Made by a program: the position numbers and the translations under genes | Notes under the pieces: generated by a model | The model's input: only the letters and a program-made list of their open reading frames with translations | Database searches by the model: none | Told to the model about the DNA's origin: nothing | Part shown: positions 51,835 to 61,347 of the stretch, in pieces | How the letters are laid out: every line of letters starts with the position of its first letter | Position numbering within the stretch: the first letter of the stretch is position 1 | DNA from: JBDGYW01 sp964518955 | GTDB taxonomy: Bacteria > Gemmatimonadota > Gemmatimonadetes > Gemmatimonadales > GWC2-71-9 | Length of the DNA stretch: 64,000 nt | Direction of reading: 5' to 3' | NCBI GenBank assembly: GCA_964518955.1 | Contig: CAZFHS010000031.1 | Coordinates: forward strand, 16,248 to 80,247

Positions 51835-54459
51835 CTAGTTCCCGGGCCGCTCAACCAACGCTTGGAAACGCGGATCGGAGCGGAGAGGATCCCACCGTGG
51901 ATCTATGCGGAGCCAGGCTGACGACATATGACTGGGGATCGATAGCAGCCGGTCAAGCTCGGTGATTGCTCCGTCATGATCGCCTACCATCGTGTAGACT
52001 TGGGCCAGGGCCTCCACAGCATAGGGGCCTCTGTAGGCTTCCCGAGACACCGGTAGGAGATCTACTCCGCGACGGGCGGTGCTTACGGCCTCATCGTTCT
52101 CACCTAGCCCAGCATAGACAATCGCAAGTGAGCTTCGGTATCGAGGGTCCTCCGGAAACCTATGTACTCTATCTTCAAGAAGCTCACGTGCCTCACCATA
52201 GTAGACTCTGGCCGAGTCAGCTTCTCCTATGAGCCGGAACATCTCTGCAAACAGCTGAGCCCTCGAAACAAACCAGAACTGCCATTCGTATGCATCGTGA
52301 GTCTCCGCTTGGAGGAGCCTCAAGGCCTCTTGGTAATTCCTGTCCAGCATCTCTACCAAGACAGCGTGATACGCCACAATTTGCTCTCCGCCGTCAGTGA
52401 ATTGCTTGGCGTATTCAATTGCTGATCGGGCACCACTCACATCGCCTCGCCACGTGAGGTAGAGTCGTATCAACACGCCGTGCGCCCACGCAGCTTCCGG
52501 ACTCAAGTTTATCCCGCGCTGCAGATCCCGTTCAGCCGCAGCGTAATCTCGGAGGAGCCAGCGCGTTTCCCCAAGGTTGTATGCGAGGTTCGGGGACCTG
52601 GCATTCAGCTGGCGTGCCTCCACAAGGTGGTCTACAGCCTCTTGCATGTATCCCTGGCGCCGGCGAACGAAGCCAATAGTCCCGAGAATCTCAGCGTCGT
52701 GTGGCTTGAGTTCACGCGCGATGGATAGCTCCTCAAGGGCCGCGTCGTAATCGAAGAGTGCGTAGTGATAGTTCGCCAGAGCGAGATGCGCTTCCGGAAG
52801 CTCTGGGTCGAGGTCGGTGGCCCGATCGATCAGCCCTTTCACGATTTCAAGACGCTCGGGGGTCCGGTCGGCCGCCCACCAATAGAGATCGCGATGAGCT
52901 TCTGCAAGAGCCGCATATGCCAATGCGTAGCCTGAGTCCAGTTCAATCGCCGTCCCGAACAGGTTAATCGCGATACGCGCGTCCCGCTCGTTGAAAACAC
53001 GCACCAATTGGGTACTGTACTCAAGGCCACGCAGATAGTGGTCGTGTGCCTCACTGCTTTGCGTCGGCGCTGCTGCCAACGTCTGTTGTTCCTTTTCAAG
53101 CAGGGCGACGTCCAGCGCGTCGACAACTTGGTGAGCGATGCTGCTCTGGACGGAGAATACCTCGGTGAGGTCCTCGTCAAAAACGTCGGCCCAAACATGC
53201 GTGGCATCACCAGTGCGAATCAACTGAGGGCGGATCCTTACCCTGCTGCCGCTCTCTGTTGAACGCTGCCAGCTAACAGTGGCTTCAAGCAGATAGTCCG
53301 CATCCAGTTCGTCACCGATCTGCTGGGGTGTCTTGTCGCTCCCCTTGTAAAGCACGGCGCTCTGACGGGCAATGACGGCGATTCCTGAGAGGCTACCCAA
53401 ACGCGCTGTAACTTCATGGGTCATGCCGTCAGCGAAGTACTCGTCTTCTGGAGCCCCCAGATTCTCAAACGGCAGTACAACGAGTCTTGGCGGTCCGTCT
53501 GGTTCTGACCCGGTAGGCCAGAGGGTGAAAACCACGGCGATCAGCACCAACACACCGCCGAACGCGGCCAAATGTCCCAGTGGCACCTTCGGATTCACCA
53601 TCACCGCCGGTGCGGAGATCGTCACCAGCTCTGAGGTGAGGTCCGCAACGAATTCCTCAGAGGTCTGATACCGATCCGCCGGGGCCTTGGCCAAGCTCTT
53701 CGACACAGTTCGGGCAACGGCTTCGGCAACGGTTGGCCGCAGTTCCGTGACGGAAGATGGGTCTGACGCGATGTGTTGATGTACGATGCTCTCAGCGGTA
53801 GGACCAACAAATGGAGCCTGGCCTGCCAGCATCTCGTACAACACACAGCCCAACGAATAGATGTCACTCCTGCCATCCAACTCCCGCTCACCAGTTGCCC
53901 CTTCGGGACTCAAATAGGCTGGGGTGCCGAGTACAATGCCCGTCTCAGTAAGGCGCGTCTCGCCTGCCGCTGAAATCGCTCTGGCCACTCCGAAGTCGGC
54001 CACGACCGCATGACCCTCTTCGAGAAGGATGTTTTCCGGCTTGATGTCTCTGTGTATGACGTTGTGTCGGTGTGCCGACCCGAGTGCGTCGGCGACCTCG
54101 GATGCGAGCTTGAGTGCTTCATCAACAGGAAGTTGTTTGTCTCTGTTCAGCCTATCTCTCAGTGACTCACCTTCCACGTACGGCATCGTGTAGTACAGGA
54201 AGCCATCGACTTCGCCGGAGTCATGAAGTGGAAGGATGTGCGGATGCGTGAGTCGCGCCGTGATTCGCATTTCCCGCAGAAAACGCTCGGGGCCGATGGC
54301 TGCGGCGAGTTCGGGTCGCAGGACCTTTAGAGCAACGTCGCGGTCGTGTTTGAGGTCCTGGGCGAGATAGACTGTCGCCATACCGCCGCTACCGATCTCC
54401 CGCTCAATGGTGTAGCGGTCAGCGAGGGCGGCTTTCAGGCGCTCAAAGACGTCGGGCAT
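51835..54459 (-). CDS. Membrane-anchored Ser/Thr protein kinase with TolB-like and TPR domains
   Basis: 874 residues. The kinase domain is complete (GSGGMATVYLA, VALK, HRDIKPEN, DFG, GTPAYLSPEG). Unlike the three array kinases it has one membrane helix after the kinase (LAAFGGVLVLIAVVFTLWP), so the TolB-like part (RLVVLPFENLGAPEDEYFADGMTHEV) and the long TPR region should be periplasmic. It also lacks the VKKEWEEFE end and instead finishes DPRFQALVERPGN. The TPRs contain repeated (A/L)-x-(A/L)-x-Y patterns (LAYAALAEAHRDLY, LALANYHYALFDYDAALEEL). The gene lies between the two tRNA-Leu fragments and may have come with an integrated element. Confidence 0.92.
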   Translation of the reverse strand: MPDVFERLKAALADRYTIEREIGSGGMATVYLAQDLKHDRDVALKVLRPELAAAIGPERFLREMRITARLTHPHILPLHDSGEVDGFLYYTMPYVEGESLRDRLNRDKQLPVDEALKLASEVADALGSAHRHNVIHRDIKPENILLEEGHAVVADFGVARAISAAGETRLTETGIVLGTPAYLSPEGATGERELDGRSDIYSLGCVLYEMLAGQAPFVGPTAESIVHQHIASDPSSVTELRPTVAEAVARTVSKSLAKAPADRYQTSEEFVADLTSELVTISAPAVMVNPKVPLGHLAAFGGVLVLIAVVFTLWPTGSEPDGPPRLVVLPFENLGAPEDEYFADGMTHEVTARLGSLSGIAVIARQSAVLYKGSDKTPQQIGDELDADYLLEATVSWQRSTESGSRVRIRPQLIRTGDATHVWADVFDEDLTEVFSVQSSIAHQVVDALDVALLEKEQQTLAAAPTQSSEAHDHYLRGLEYSTQLVRVFNERDARIAINLFGTAIELDSGYALAYAALAEAHRDLYWWAADRTPERLEIVKGLIDRATDLDPELPEAHLALANYHYALFDYDAALEELSIARELKPHDAEILGTIGFVRRRQGYMQEAVDHLVEARQLNARSPNLAYNLGETRWLLRDYAAAERDLQRGINLSPEAAWAHGVLIRLYLTWRGDVSGARSAIEYAKQFTDGGEQIVAYHAVLVEMLDRNYQEALRLLQAETHDAYEWQFWFVSRAQLFAEMFRLIGEADSARVYYGEARELLEDRVHRFPEDPRYRSSLAIVYAGLGENDEAVSTARRGVDLLPVSREAYRGPYAVEALAQVYTMVGDHDGAITELDRLLSIPSHMSSAWLRIDPRWDPLRSDPRFQALVERPGN

Positions 54460-55034
54460 GTGCGTTTGCTCCGAAGGTCAAACGGCGGTTCCAACAATAC
54501 GACTCGGAGAAAGGGTTGGCTAGAGGCAGGCGGCAAAAGTGCTCGGCCCGATGTGAATGCCGTGTGCCTCGAATGTGCGTGAACTGACGTGCACCAAACG
54601 ACACTAATCGACACAACTCGGCTGAACGGAGCCGCTTCACGATGTCATTTGGTGTCATTTCGTATACATGCGTACCGCTTTCAGCGACTATATCTGAGGA
54701 CCGAAAATCCTCGTGTCGGCGGTTCAGTTCTGTCGCAGGTCGGGGAAAGAAGCGTTAGCAATCCACCGCTGCCTGAGTATCGACGAACAGATCCAACTCG
54801 TCGGCGACTTCATAGGCCAGCGGCACCCACTCATGCAGAACTTCGACTTCTATATCGGTTCCAAGCATCACAGTTCCCGCTGCAGGCGTTCTATGGGGTC
54901 TCTGGCGAAGCTTGGGTTAGGCGTCGAGTGCCGCGGTCGAAACCTGGCTCATTTGTTGCACACTTGAACGAATGCGCGGACATTTATTCCCGTGTAATCC
55001 CTCGCGTCATTTCGGAACTCAGCCAGGAGAACCC
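54460..55034. other. Intergenic region with repeated GTCATTT motifs
   Basis: About 575 bases between divergent genes. No convincing protein is seen. Near 54590-54660 there is a patch with CACCAAACGACACTAA and, 45 bases on, GTCATTTGGTGTCATTTCG, partly complementary and containing a repeated GTCATTT. It resembles the AT-rich repeats near integrase recombination sites, but no integrase gene is present. Confidence 0.35.
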
Positions 55035-56771
55035 ATGCGCCGCCTTGCTGCTCTCGCTTCCGTGTCCGGTTTCGTATTGTTCGCAGCATGCGACAACGCA
55101 GTTTCGCCACCCTTGGACCAGCCGAACTTAGCCCAGTCTCAGGCTGTCGAGAACCAGTTCATTGTTGTCCTCGAAGACGGCGCTCCTCTAGGCCTGGAGC
55201 GCAGGTTGGGAGCCGAACAAGGCGGGGTCCTCCACACGTACGAAACCGCGATCCGCGGATTCGCCTTCAGGGGATCAGCCCAGGCCGCCGACGCCCTGAC
55301 TCGCAATCCCTGGGTGGCCAATGTAGAGCCGGATCGCGTCGCCACGCTCCACGTAACGCAGAACGATCCGCCATCGTGGGGGATCGATAGGATCGATGAA
55401 CGCGCACTGCTGTTGGATGGGGCCTACACTTATGACGTAGATGGGACAGGCGTGAACATCTACATCCTCGATACCGGCATCAATTCAGACCACGTCGACT
55501 TCGGCGGTCGCGCCTCCTACGTCCCGAACGGCCTTGGAGGTGACTTCGTCGGCGACGGACACGGGGATGCGGCCGACTGCCACGGTCACGGGACACACGT
55601 AGCCGGAACAGCGGCAGGCACGACCTACGGTGTGGCTAAAAAGGCCACTATCTGGGCGGCCCGAGTCGTGAACTGTGAGGGCAGCGGCTATGCATCCATG
55701 GCAATTGCAGCTATCGATTGGGTTACTGCCAACGCAACAAGGCCCGCCGTGGTCAACATGAGCCTCGGCTACGGCGACGTTCCGTCGTTGCGTCAAGCGG
55801 TCGAGAACTCGATCGCAGGTCCGGAAGGGATCAACTACGCGGTTTCCGCCGGCAACGGGAACTTCCGGGGTATTCCGCAGGACGCCTGCCTGGGCAGCCC
55901 GGCGGGCGCGCCAAGCGCCAACACGGTTGGTGCGACGGCTAGCAATGACACCGAGGCTTCATTCTCCAACTACGGGCCGTGCGTCGACATCCTCGCCCCC
56001 GGCGTGTCTATCGTCTCGGCGTACTACTCATCAGACAATGCATACGCCACCATGAGCGGCACCTCGATGTCGAGCCCACACGTGGCGGGGGCAATTGCGC
56101 TCTATCTGGATTTCGACGATGGGGCAACGCCGGCGGAAGTCTCCAACGCGCTGACGGACAACGCCACCGCGGGCGCCATCGCGTTACACAAGCGCAGCAG
56201 TAGAAACGGAACACCCAACCTGCTCCTGTACACGGGCTTCATGAACGGCGATCCGCCGCCGCCACCTGAGAACTTGCCGCCGTCAGCATCGTTCACATTC
56301 GATTGCGTGGACCTCGCCTGCACCTTCGATGGAAGTGGATCCGAGGATTCAGACGGAACGATCATCGACTATGCATGGAGCTTTGGTGACGGAAAGACTG
56401 CGTCTGGCGAGACTACATCAAATACGTTCGCGTCTGAAGGCACGTACACAGTCACCCTGACCGTGACCGACAACGATGGAGCACAAGACGCCCAGACGCA
56501 GGATGTCACCGTGGCCTCCGGCGGCGGTAGTACTATCGCGCTCACGGCGGTCGGCTACAAGGTAAGGGGGAGTCAGTACGTTGACCTCACCTGGTCTGGT
56601 GTAACATCAACCAATGTCGATGTTTATCGCGACGGTACAATAGTCGCGACGACTCCGGACGATGAAGAACACACTGACATAACGGGCAGCAAAGGTGGCG
56701 CGACCTACGTCTATAAGGTTTGCGAGGAGGGCACATCCACCTGTTCCAACTCGGTGACAGTCATAATCTAA
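55035..56771 (+). CDS. Secreted subtilisin-like (S8) serine peptidase with PKD domain
   Basis: 578 residues from the ATG at 55035 (AGGAGA four bases upstream). Lipoprotein-type signal ends FAAC. An I9 propeptide follows (ENQFIVVLEDGAPLGLERRL...GFAFRGSAQAADALTRNPWVANVEPD). The S8 catalytic domain has Asp in IYILDTGINSDHVDF, His in CHGHGTHVAGTAAG and Ser in SGTSMSSPHVAGAIAL. A PKD domain (PSASFTFDCVDLACTFDGSGSEDSDG...YAWSFGDG) comes next, and last a fibronectin-like domain ending CSNSVTVII. An extracellular or surface protease for protein scavenging is likely. Confidence 0.95.
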   Translation: MRRLAALASVSGFVLFAACDNAVSPPLDQPNLAQSQAVENQFIVVLEDGAPLGLERRLGAEQGGVLHTYETAIRGFAFRGSAQAADALTRNPWVANVEPDRVATLHVTQNDPPSWGIDRIDERALLLDGAYTYDVDGTGVNIYILDTGINSDHVDFGGRASYVPNGLGGDFVGDGHGDAADCHGHGTHVAGTAAGTTYGVAKKATIWAARVVNCEGSGYASMAIAAIDWVTANATRPAVVNMSLGYGDVPSLRQAVENSIAGPEGINYAVSAGNGNFRGIPQDACLGSPAGAPSANTVGATASNDTEASFSNYGPCVDILAPGVSIVSAYYSSDNAYATMSGTSMSSPHVAGAIALYLDFDDGATPAEVSNALTDNATAGAIALHKRSSRNGTPNLLLYTGFMNGDPPPPPENLPPSASFTFDCVDLACTFDGSGSEDSDGTIIDYAWSFGDGKTASGETTSNTFASEGTYTVTLTVTDNDGAQDAQTQDVTVASGGGSTIALTAVGYKVRGSQYVDLTWSGVTSTNVDVYRDGTIVATTPDDEEHTDITGSKGGATYVYKVCEEGTSTCSNSVTVII

Positions 56772-56795
56772 ACCTGTACTCCACCGCGGTCAGAC

Positions 56796-56830
56796 GGCGC
56801 GCGCTCAAAACTGGGCGCGTGCCTCTTTTT
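56796..56830 (+). terminator. Rho-independent terminator after the S8 peptidase
   Basis: A 9-bp stem GGCGCGCGC / GCGCGTGCC (one G-U pair), 10-base loop, then CTTTTT. It lies 25 bases after the stop codon. Confidence 0.75.
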
Positions 56831-56990
56831 GTGAATCCAATAGGGATGGCTCCCACTCTGGCTCTGTCATGATGCTGCAAATTGCAGTGTCAACCGAATT
56901 TTTACGGTTTGCGTTCGATTCTGCAGCGATGTCTCTTCCGGTCGGAAACCCTGCCCCCACAACCAGTTGCACGTTATAATTGATCCCCAC

Positions 56991-57029
56991 GCGACCGTGG
57001 CGGAATTGGCAGACGCGCAGGATTTAGGA
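56991..57029 (+). pseudogene. tRNA-Leu 5' half (truncated), copy 2
   Basis: Same 5' half as copy 1, with GCAGGATTTAGGA in the anticodon arm; sequence after TTTAGGA is not tRNA-like. A TATAAT box at 56975-56980 and the flank from 56948 match copy 1. The truncation point is the same, the 3' side of the anticodon loop. The following 150 bases, with TAGTCCCAGC repeated twice near 57120-57140, carry no gene and probably belong to the end of the element starting here. Confidence 0.6.
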
Positions 57030-57185
57030 GTCTTCAGACGGTTGTGACAGGTGAATTTCTATAGGACATACGGGGTTTTGTGAGTCAGGGATAGGTCAGA
57101 AAACACCCGATAATCCGGTGTAGTCCCAGCGATAGTCCCAGCAGTTCAAGCGGCCACATTTGTCAAGTTGGACAGCGTCCTCGTT

Positions 57186-57680
57186 CTAGATATCATCGAG
57201 GAGCTTCCTCTTCTTCGACTCGAACTCTGCCTCTGACAAGATTCCACTGTCACGGAGATCCGCCAGCTTTTTGAGGGTGTCGGCGGGAGACTCCCGAGTA
57301 GGTGTCCTATTGTTCTCTCCGAAGTTCGCTATTCTCCCCTCCTCGATTGCAGTAACAAGCTCTTGGTACGGCCCCTTCTCAAGGCACTTGAATTCCAAGT
57401 CATCGTGAGATGTGTGAAGGCGAAGTGTTCGATGTCCCATGAAGCTCTTTTGTTCCACCGATGTGATGCTTGCCAGAGGCATGGATTCGAGCACTTCTCC
57501 GAAAACGCCTTTTCGATAGAAGACGATGCGCCTGTCAGTTACGATCAGAGCGCCGTTGTGCTGAGCGTCATCTCCGCTGCCCATCATCTTTCCGACGTAG
57601 CCGGAAGCCGACCTCAAGACAGTCTCGTTCGGCTCCAGATGGCGTTTCCGAAAGTGTTGAGTGTGCTTCGGCTCAGCCAT
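57186..57680 (-). CDS. Bacterial PH-like and SHOCT domain protein
   Basis: 164 residues from the ATG at 57680, chosen because GGAGG lies nine bases upstream. The N-terminal PH-like (bPH/YokE type) domain is NGALIVTDRRIVFYRKGVFGEVLESMPLASITSVEQKSFMGHRTLRLHTS. A linker follows, then a C-terminal SHOCT helix pair, DTLKKLADLRDSGILSEAEFESKKRKLLDDI. SHOCT modules are short oligomerisation motifs found in many phage and stress proteins. Probably cytoplasmic; function unknown. First gene of the lower-GC region. Confidence 0.85.
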   Translation of the reverse strand: MAEPKHTQHFRKRHLEPNETVLRSASGYVGKMMGSGDDAQHNGALIVTDRRIVFYRKGVFGEVLESMPLASITSVEQKSFMGHRTLRLHTSHDDLEFKCLEKGPYQELVTAIEEGRIANFGENNRTPTRESPADTLKKLADLRDSGILSEAEFESKKRKLLDDI

Positions 57681-57968
57681 GTCAGTCATCCTCCGCCAGT
57701 CCAACGACGACCTCGCGCATAAACTGCACGCGCCCGTTCGCAGACACCCTGCGAGCGATTGGCCCGATAATACGCATCAATCAGAACGTCCGCCAGTGTG
57801 TTAATGAGGCACAGCCCTAGGTTGTTGGTGTCTTGTGAGGCCAAACCCTTGAAACAGCACATTTCAGCTACTACTACCATTCAGCCGCACGGAGACAGGT
57901 ATTTCGTCCTTGCTCGTGTCTGTGATGTTCTGCAACTTCGGGTGGATCTTCACAGGATTGGTTGGACG

Positions 57969-58715
57969 ATGATACCACAGGTAACGAAAATCCTATCGCG
58001 GGCGGACTCCCCGAATCCACCTATTCGCCCAACAGAGTTGTACAACGAGGGTTGGATGCTACGGCTCCTACTGGATTGGGCTGAGAAAAATGCACCTGAG
58101 AATCATCCATTTTTCTTCATGCCAAACGCCCGATGGTATTGTGAGGCACTGCTGCGCTCTCAGTTTCTCGCTACCAGCCATCGTGATAAGCGTGGGGAAG
58201 GATGGACGAACGCAGACGGTTGTGTGGGTCACTTCTCAATCAAGAACACATCCAAGGGAGAGTTGGCTCTCGACCCGGAAGCACGGCAGTTCGTCGTAAT
58301 CGAAGCAAAGATGTTCAGCGGCCTTTCTCCGGGAACGACTCATGCAAAAAAGTATGACCAAGCGGCACGTAATGTTGCCTGTATAGCGGAAGTACTTGCC
58401 CACGCAAAACGTCAAGCGCACGAGCTAGACCGCATTGCGTTCGCCGTAGTAGCACCACGTTCACAAATTGACCGTGGAGTGTTCGGAGAGTTGGTAACTG
58501 GTGACCACATCCGTGCGACTGTGCGTGATAGAGTTGACGGATATGGCGACAAGAAGATCCATTGGTTCGAGGACTGTTTCCTACCGACCTTGGAACACAT
58601 AGAGTTGATGCTTGTATCGTGGGAAGATGTGCTACCCACAACGAATGCACCACTTCTCGACTTCTATCAACGCTGTATCAAGTACAATGCTCCAGCAGCG
58701 TCTTCGATGGGCTGA
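57969..58715 (+). CDS. Putative PD-(D/E)XK-type nuclease
   Basis: 248 residues from the ATG at 57969; no strong ribosome site, and an upstream in-frame extension cannot be excluded. The central block LALDPEARQFVVIEAKMFSGLSPG has the acidic residue, beta strand and E-A-K of a PD-(D/E)XK nuclease core. It is followed by HAKKYDQAARNVACIAEVLAHA, as in restriction-like folds where the helix after the motif contains conserved Gln/Arg. An N-terminal part with YNEGWMLRLLLDW and PNARWYCEALLRSQF may bind substrate. The family name is not known to me. DNA or RNA cleavage is inference. It converges on the lipoprotein gene. Confidence 0.55.
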   Translation: MIPQVTKILSRADSPNPPIRPTELYNEGWMLRLLLDWAEKNAPENHPFFFMPNARWYCEALLRSQFLATSHRDKRGEGWTNADGCVGHFSIKNTSKGELALDPEARQFVVIEAKMFSGLSPGTTHAKKYDQAARNVACIAEVLAHAKRQAHELDRIAFAVVAPRSQIDRGVFGELVTGDHIRATVRDRVDGYGDKKIHWFEDCFLPTLEHIELMLVSWEDVLPTTNAPLLDFYQRCIKYNAPAASSMG

Positions 58716-58722
58716 ACTCGCT

Positions 58723-59283
58723 CTAATTGGCCGCAGGGGAACCTGATGCCAGTAACTCGTCAATGCAAGACAACTGAGCAGTAGCGTCTTCAAACCCCCC
58801 GAGTAAGAACGCAAGATTGAACGACGCACCGTCTTCCTCGCCAATCTCGATGAACAGGGTATCAGCAGACCTTGCCTGAGCAATAAACTCTGGCCAGATG
58901 TGCGGTGGTACTCGCACTATCCGTCCGGGTGGCGCTAGTCCGCCCGGCCACTCGGATTCGTGAACCGTGTTGTCTCCACTAAAACGATATTTCACCGGAC
59001 CCGGCAATTCCATGCAGCACGGCAAGTAACTCGCAGTCACTGTCATGTAGATGGTAGTCGGCCCCTTCACACCGCACAGAATGAAGAACATTCCACGAGC
59101 GTCGGACTTCTCCGCAACGGCAAACGTGGTAGCCGACTCCGACTCGATAGCCCCTGTCACATCATTGACTGACTTGTTGTAAATCCAATATGTGTCTTCG
59201 TTTTGGGGCGCTCCCGTGCAACCGACACCCATCGTCATTCCGAATGCTGCAATGACCAATGCGCCGTGAGCGAAGGTCTTCAT
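58723..59283 (-). CDS. Hypothetical lipoprotein
   Basis: 186 residues from the ATG at 59283 (AGGGG eight bases upstream). Signal peptide KTFAHGALVIAAFGMTMGVGC with a lipobox-like MGVGC. The mature part is beta-rich: YWIYNKSVNDVTGAIESESATTFAVAEKSDARGMFFILCGVKGPTTIYMTVTASYLPC, resembling in spacing the W-x-V/N-x-S-x-x-D-x-(T/S)-x-x pattern of short exported stress proteins, but I cannot place it in a family. Confidence 0.65.
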   Translation of the reverse strand: MKTFAHGALVIAAFGMTMGVGCTGAPQNEDTYWIYNKSVNDVTGAIESESATTFAVAEKSDARGMFFILCGVKGPTTIYMTVTASYLPCCMELPGPVKYRFSGDNTVHESEWPGGLAPPGRIVRVPPHIWPEFIAQARSADTLFIEIGEEDGASFNLAFLLGGFEDATAQLSCIDELLASGSPAAN

Positions 59284-59355
59284 CTTCATCACCCCTTTTG
59301 CTGAGGCCGTCAGATTGCATGATGCGATGTAGCACATTGCAGCACATGGCTCTTC

Positions 59356-59433
59356 GTCTCACAATGTGTGACAATGTGAGACAGCTTTCAAGGCAACCGC
59401 TCCGTAGCTTCGTCGGGTATGACAATGTGAGAC
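59356..59433. promoter_or_regulatory. Repeated operator-like sites before the RHH gene
   Basis: GACAATGTGAGAC occurs exactly twice, at 59370-59382 and 59421-59433, 51 bases apart. The first copy is also the right arm of an inverted repeat GTCTCACA (59356-59363) / TGTGAGAC (59375-59382). The last copy ends 21 bases before the ATG of the RHH gene. Such spacing suits autoregulation by a dimeric ribbon-helix-helix protein. Confidence 0.55.
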
Positions 59434-59454
59434 GACTCCTACCGACGCGGTGCA

Positions 59455-59637
59455 ATGGCCAAGACCGAGTTCCTTCAAATCAGGTTAAGTCCCGAAGACC
59501 GAGAGCGATTGAAACTTGCAGCGGAGAAGGACCACTTGGACGTTTCGACTTGGGCGAGGCAGGTGATCCTAAAGGAGATCGACAGAAGGGAGTCTCGAAA
59601 ACGCTCCCGAAAGAGCAAGACAGCCACCAGCGATTGA
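59455..59637 (+). CDS. Ribbon-helix-helix DNA-binding protein
   Basis: 60 residues. N-terminal strand FLQIRLSPEDRERLKLAAEKDHLDVSTWARQVILKEIDRRE, the CopG/Arc/MobC-type RHH fold, then a basic tail KRSRKSKTATSD. This version (RLSPEDRERLK...STWAR) is frequent in plasmid mobilisation and antitoxin proteins. It probably binds the repeated sites just upstream and represses itself; no toxin gene is adjacent on the same strand. Confidence 0.8.
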   Translation: MAKTEFLQIRLSPEDRERLKLAAEKDHLDVSTWARQVILKEIDRRESRKRSRKSKTATSD

Positions 59638-59808
59638 GTACCGGTCCTACCGGCTAAGCAGACATCTACAAATCCCCCCAAAAAACCACTCAATGCATTC
59701 TGCCGTACCGTTTATCGTACTATGCCGGAAGAAACGGAAACTCTAACGGAAACCACCGTTGCATCCCGAATGCACCCATCGACTACGCGCAGCGGCTGTA
59801 TCTACCGG

Positions 59809-60909
59809 TCAAACCTCATCAAGGACCTTTGCTGAGATTCTCTTTGCAACCTTGCAGACGGCCACGACTGAACCGAATTTGCCGTCCGAGATACCTATCA
59901 GGTATTCATCTCCTCTCACCAAGGCTCTTCTAACGTCGCGTTTACTAGCTTCCACATCGTCGAGGTCAACGAACCCTATGTTCAGATCTGCGTCGAACCA
60001 CGATCTGACAACGGCTCTGGATAGAAAATGCTCAGATGGTTCACGGTCTTCAGGTCCGAGGTTTTCTAATACGTGGAGTATCTCCTCAAACATATGTCGC
60101 GACTGTTGCCACCGACCACGTCTGCCCGGTTCCCAGTGAATCACCCTGTCAATGCGAATCCCGGTGTCCCTTTCGAGACTGTATATTCTCGAAAGCCATG
60201 GGCGGCGTTGAAATAACACCCTCATCACTCTCTTACCGTCGACAACACCCAATATCGACCTCTTCGGAACATCTGAGTAGTCGCGAAAAGGCCGCTCTGT
60301 ACTGACAAACAAGACGTTCACTTTGCTACCGGTAAGGTCAATGGCGAAGAGATAGATGAACAACATCGTGATAGAAATGTCCCGTCCATCACGCAAGTTG
60401 ACGGTGAGCATGACCTGCTTATCAGGATTTTCCTTAGCCAAATCAAGGAGTTCGGTCAGATCACGAAAACCACCTTTTCGACTGAACACGTAGTCACCGC
60501 GATCATCTAACGAGATGAAATCGTCATCGGCAGCCGACGTCCTAACGCTCTCCTGAAGTTCTAGTTCAAAGTCTTTCACCTTGAGCCGTTTGACACGATC
60601 CAACAGGCGAGGAAACAGAGCGAAAAACAGCACAAGGACCGAAGCCCACACCATGATCAACGCTGGAGTAGTGTCAATTGGTGGATCGCCAACAAGGAAT
60701 ATGAAACCGTACCATGCAGAAGCCACAAGAAGTGCGCTGGAGACAAACTTGAGAATCGCCTTACTGTTCCTTCGAATTGCAGTATTGACGTGCTGCCAAG
60801 CTTCGTATACTGATCCGAAAACGCTCACGACACGTGGCTTTAGGAAGTTGACAACATCCTTGACTCTGGTCCATGTCGGACTCTGACGAATCAAAAAGAA
60901 CTTGTGCAT
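59809..60909 (-). CDS. Membrane protein of unknown function with two helices
   Basis: 366 residues. A charged N-terminus is followed by two membrane helices (KFVSSALLVASAWYGFIFLVG and ALIMVWASVLVLFFALFPRLL). A large cytoplasmic domain comes next: FRDLTELLDLAKENPDKQVMLTVNLRDGRDISITMLFIYLFAIDLTGSKVNVLFVST and VMRVLFQRRPWLSRIYSL. No named family is recognised. Two-helix membrane proteins with soluble sensors occur as effectors in defence islands, but nothing here proves that. Confidence 0.65.
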   Translation of the reverse strand: MHKFFLIRQSPTWTRVKDVVNFLKPRVVSVFGSVYEAWQHVNTAIRRNSKAILKFVSSALLVASAWYGFIFLVGDPPIDTTPALIMVWASVLVLFFALFPRLLDRVKRLKVKDFELELQESVRTSAADDDFISLDDRGDYVFSRKGGFRDLTELLDLAKENPDKQVMLTVNLRDGRDISITMLFIYLFAIDLTGSKVNVLFVSTERPFRDYSDVPKRSILGVVDGKRVMRVLFQRRPWLSRIYSLERDTGIRIDRVIHWEPGRRGRWQQSRHMFEEILHVLENLGPEDREPSEHFLSRAVVRSWFDADLNIGFVDLDDVEASKRDVRRALVRGDEYLIGISDGKFGSVVAVCKVAKRISAKVLDEV

Positions 60910-61347
60910 AGTCCAATCTTCCCTATGACGTTCGATTGACGTTCGTAATCAAATTCCTGTTGCTAATGCGCCGGTGGTTCAGAAAGAACTAGTAGGTTCC
61001 CGATGTTGCCGTGGCCAACACGCGGATCGACCTCGGCCTTCCTAACATCGGCTATGAAGCGTTCAGTCTTCGCCATTCCTGCACTGTGGAGATGAGGTTA
61101 GCAAGAAGCTCTACTCAACTCAGTCGCATCTCACAGACGTGCCTCCCGGTACTGCGATGGCCTAACTTGGCTCCCGGAACCGGTGTCCGCCAGTGCGTTT
61201 TTGGGGCACCAATGTACGTTCGTGGGACATTTGAATAAGGGAAATAGGCCCAGCGCAGGAATTCGCCCCACCCTGCGTGATTTCGGTACAAGGCATTGCC
61301 AGCCGCATCAGTACCTTGACTCCGTTTACTGATTGCAGGAGAGAGGA
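60910..61347. other. Intergenic region, no gene seen
   Basis: 438 bases of about even base composition between divergent transcription units. One frame of 75 codons (61011-61238) has no ribosome site and no recognisable content. Confidence 0.4.

Noticed and set aside
54713..54967. Small plus-strand ORF before the S8 peptidase
   Set aside because: No ribosome site and no family features; considered non-coding.
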